From NCBI GenBank assembly GCA_964431805.1, contig CAYSKV010000021.1, forward strand, positions 1 through 6,612: a stretch of DNA of 6,612 bases. Direction: 5' to 3'. A model generated the notes under the pieces. It was not told the DNA's origin. It searched no databases and worked only from the letters and a program-made list of their open reading frames with translations. Positions within the stretch are counted from its first letter, which is position 1. Every line of letters starts with the position of its first letter. Of this stretch, positions 5,907-6,612 are shown one piece after another. Both the position numbers and the translations under genes were made by a program. This DNA comes from JACPHD01 sp964431805 (GTDB lineage Bacteria; Patescibacteriota; Patescibacteriia; Patescibacteriales; GWC2-42-12).

Positions 5907-6338
5907 TTATACTCCGAGTTCTCCTAAGGCTTCGGCTATAGCCGCACTCTTCTTTTCAGTTCCTCTTTTATATTTATTCCAAACCGCTTCATCCCAAATT
6001 TCTAAGCGGTCATAAAGTCCGGCGATAATAAGATTTTTTTTCAAACCAGCAAACTTTCTTAAATATTCAGGTAACATTATGCGACCTTGATTATCAAAAT
6101 CAACATCCATAGCGCCAGCTAACATTAAACGAGAGAAAGCGCGAGTATTGGATTTACTGATCGGCAGCTTAGCTAATTTAATCGCCAACTCCTGCCATTC
6201 TTTTTTAGAGTACAAAAAAAGGCAGTTATCCAATCCTCTAGTAACTACTGCGCCGCCTTTCAACATAGCGCGGAATTTGGCCGGTACTGCTACCCTGCCT
6301 TTGTCGTCTAAATTGTGATTATATTCTCCGATGAACAT
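5907..6338 (-). CDS. mraZ: MraZ transcriptional regulator
   Basis: First gene of the division cluster. MraZ is a DNA-binding protein with two AbrB/SpoVT-like half domains; in other bacteria it forms ring oligomers and controls its own operon by binding short direct repeats in the promoter. Both signature DxxxR motifs are here: DDKGR (D11-R15) in the first half, followed by VAVPAKFR, and DNQGR (D82-R86) in the second half, followed by IMLPEYLR. At 143 residues it matches the family (about 143-152), and the N-terminus MFIGEYNHNLDDKGR is canonical, fixing the start at 6338. No Shine-Dalgarno precedes it (AAAACTTTTTC). A long structured leader lies upstream, and three 10-bp repeats of MraZ-box type lie at 6555-6584. 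That arrangement argues for autoregulation. Confidence 0.96.
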   Translation of the reverse strand: MFIGEYNHNLDDKGRVAVPAKFRAMLKGGAVVTRGLDNCLFLYSKKEWQELAIKLAKLPISKSNTRAFSRLMLAGAMDVDFDNQGRIMLPEYLRKFAGLKKNLIIAGLYDRLEIWDEAVWNKYKRGTEKKSAAIAEALGELGV

Positions 6339-6358
6339 GAAAAAGTTTTAGAAAGTAT

Positions 6359-6512
6359 AAGGCCAACGAGAAGTCTGACCAGCGGTAAACCGCTCTTCAG
6401 ACCCCTTCTTTGCCTTAATTAAAAGTTGTTTCGTTAGGCACGAAACTAGCCATAGTGCGCCGGCGTGATTATCTTGGCCGGCTTGTCTCGCTTTCAGCTA
6501 AGCCTCGGCGGA
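6359..6512 (-). ncRNA. candidate structured leader RNA (or independent small RNA) upstream of mraZ
   Basis: This block has about 53% G+C, well above its surroundings, and is full of inverted repeats, a usual sign of structured RNA in an AT-rich genome. In minus-strand order: GGCTT/AAGCC (6504-6500 with 6484-6480); GCCGGC/GCCGGC (6482-6477 with 6464-6459), which shares bases with the first stem so the two exclude each other; GTTTCGT/ACGAAAC with a GCCTA loop (6446-6440 with 6434-6428); and a long hairpin (6416-6359). The long hairpin has AAGGC/GCCTT, AGAA/TTCT-type, GTCTGA/TCAGAC and AGCGG/CCGCT stems, about 20 pairs in all, closed by TTTA. The GCCT of the third loop could instead pair with the AGGC at the base of the long hairpin. 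I match it to no known RNA family. Lack of a long ORF and a promoter upstream fit a leader. Confidence 0.55.
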
Positions 6513-6527
6513 CATATTTTTGTTTTT
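6498..6527 (-). other. possible 5-codon leader ORF with A-rich start context
   Basis: On the minus strand, ATG TCC GCC GAG GCT TAG (6515-6498, Met-Ser-Ala-Glu-Ala) opens the structured block. The 15 nt AAAAACAAAAATATG ending in its ATG (6527-6513) are identical to those at the start of the 45-codon ORF (5886-5872). Translation could touch the first stem (6504-6500). A frame this short may be chance; the identical start context is the only support. Confidence 0.2.
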
Positions 6528-6554
6528 ATTTTAAAAAGCTTGAGATAAATTAAG

Positions 6555-6584
6555 CCATTCACCACTATTCCCCACCGTTCACCA
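6555..6584 (-). promoter_or_regulatory. MraZ operator: three tandem 10-bp boxes
   Basis: Reading the minus strand from 6584: TGGTGAACGG, TGGGGAATAG, TGGTGAATGG. The boxes are head to tail, exactly 10 bp apart, with invariant TGG-GAA. The described E. coli MraZ site is three TGGGA-type direct repeats separated by 5 bp, the same period and nearly the same core. The array starts immediately after a -10 hexamer (sharing one base), so bound MraZ would cover the transcription start and repress its own operon. Confidence 0.82.
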
Positions 6585-6600
6585 TTATACTATAATTATA
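6584..6600 (-). promoter_or_regulatory. promoter -10 candidates of the mraZ operon
   Basis: Two TATAAT hexamers lie on the minus strand, at 6589-6584 and at 6600-6595. The first would start transcription near 6577, inside the MraZ boxes, giving a leader of about 240 nt before mraZ. No good -35 is visible at 17 bp for the first (CATTAA at 6612-6607), and the -35 for the second would lie outside the window. Confidence 0.55.
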
Positions 6601-6612
6601 TACCACTTAATG

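Noticed and set aside
6354..6359. TATACT on the minus strand 15 bp before mraZ as a second promoter
   Set aside because: No -35 resemblance at 16-18 bp (CTGGTC at 17 bp), and the hexamer overlaps the 3' base of the long leader hairpin; chance in AT-rich DNA is likely.
6359..6512. RNase P RNA, tmRNA, 6S RNA or SRP RNA as the identity of the structured block
   Set aside because: I looked on both strands for the conserved parts I know (GAGGAAAGTCC of RNase P, the tRNA-like ends of tmRNA, the GGAAG tetraloop region of SRP RNA). None is present. GAAGTCTGACC on the plus strand resembles an RNase P 5' end only superficially.

Overview
The window looks like a piece of an AT-rich genome of the Patescibacteria/CPR (Parcubacteria-like) type. 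This rests on the A/T-rich coding sequence mixed with GCC/GGC/GCG-rich codons, the absence of a Shine-Dalgarno sequence at any start codon, very short or leaderless 5' ends, a reduced division cluster, and protein sequences that keep family motifs but diverge elsewhere. The lineage is an inference; no rRNA is present.

Left part (1-2040). The window opens with the 3' end of a plus-strand gene (to 161), probably a Memo/AmmeMemoRadiSam protein B family member. It overlaps tail to tail with a minus-strand gene for a 105-residue protein I do not recognise (134-451). A 57-bp divergent promoter region (452-508) carries back-to-back -10 elements so close to both start codons that both mRNAs should be leaderless. 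To the right lie def (peptide deformylase), fmt (methionyl-tRNA formyltransferase; its ATG follows the def stop directly) and, 4 bp further on, a tRNA-Glu(CUC). Def and Fmt form the formyl-Met cycle of translation initiation. A perfect 18-bp-arm inverted repeat (2001-2040) ends this unit and, from the other side, the division operon.

Right part (2047-6612, all minus strand). Read from right to left this is a shortened division and cell wall (dcw) cluster: promoter with three 10-bp MraZ boxes, a roughly 150-nt GC-rich structured leader, mraZ, a 45-codon unrecognised ORF, rsmH (mraW), an FtsL/DivIC-like bitopic protein, and ftsI (septal class B PBP). MraZ should autoregulate the operon, RsmH methylates 16S rRNA, and the FtsL-like protein and FtsI act at the septum. 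The usual next genes (murE, murF, mraY, ftsW and so on) do not follow. The operon stops at the terminator facing tRNA-Glu.

The most interesting material is non-coding. It includes the structured RNA between the MraZ operator and mraZ, the three MraZ boxes, a shared A-rich start context, and palindromic elements in the rsmH-ftsL and ftsL-ftsI gaps. No stretch longer than 300 bp lacks a gene; the longest (6339-6612, 274 bp) holds the operator, promoter and leader.
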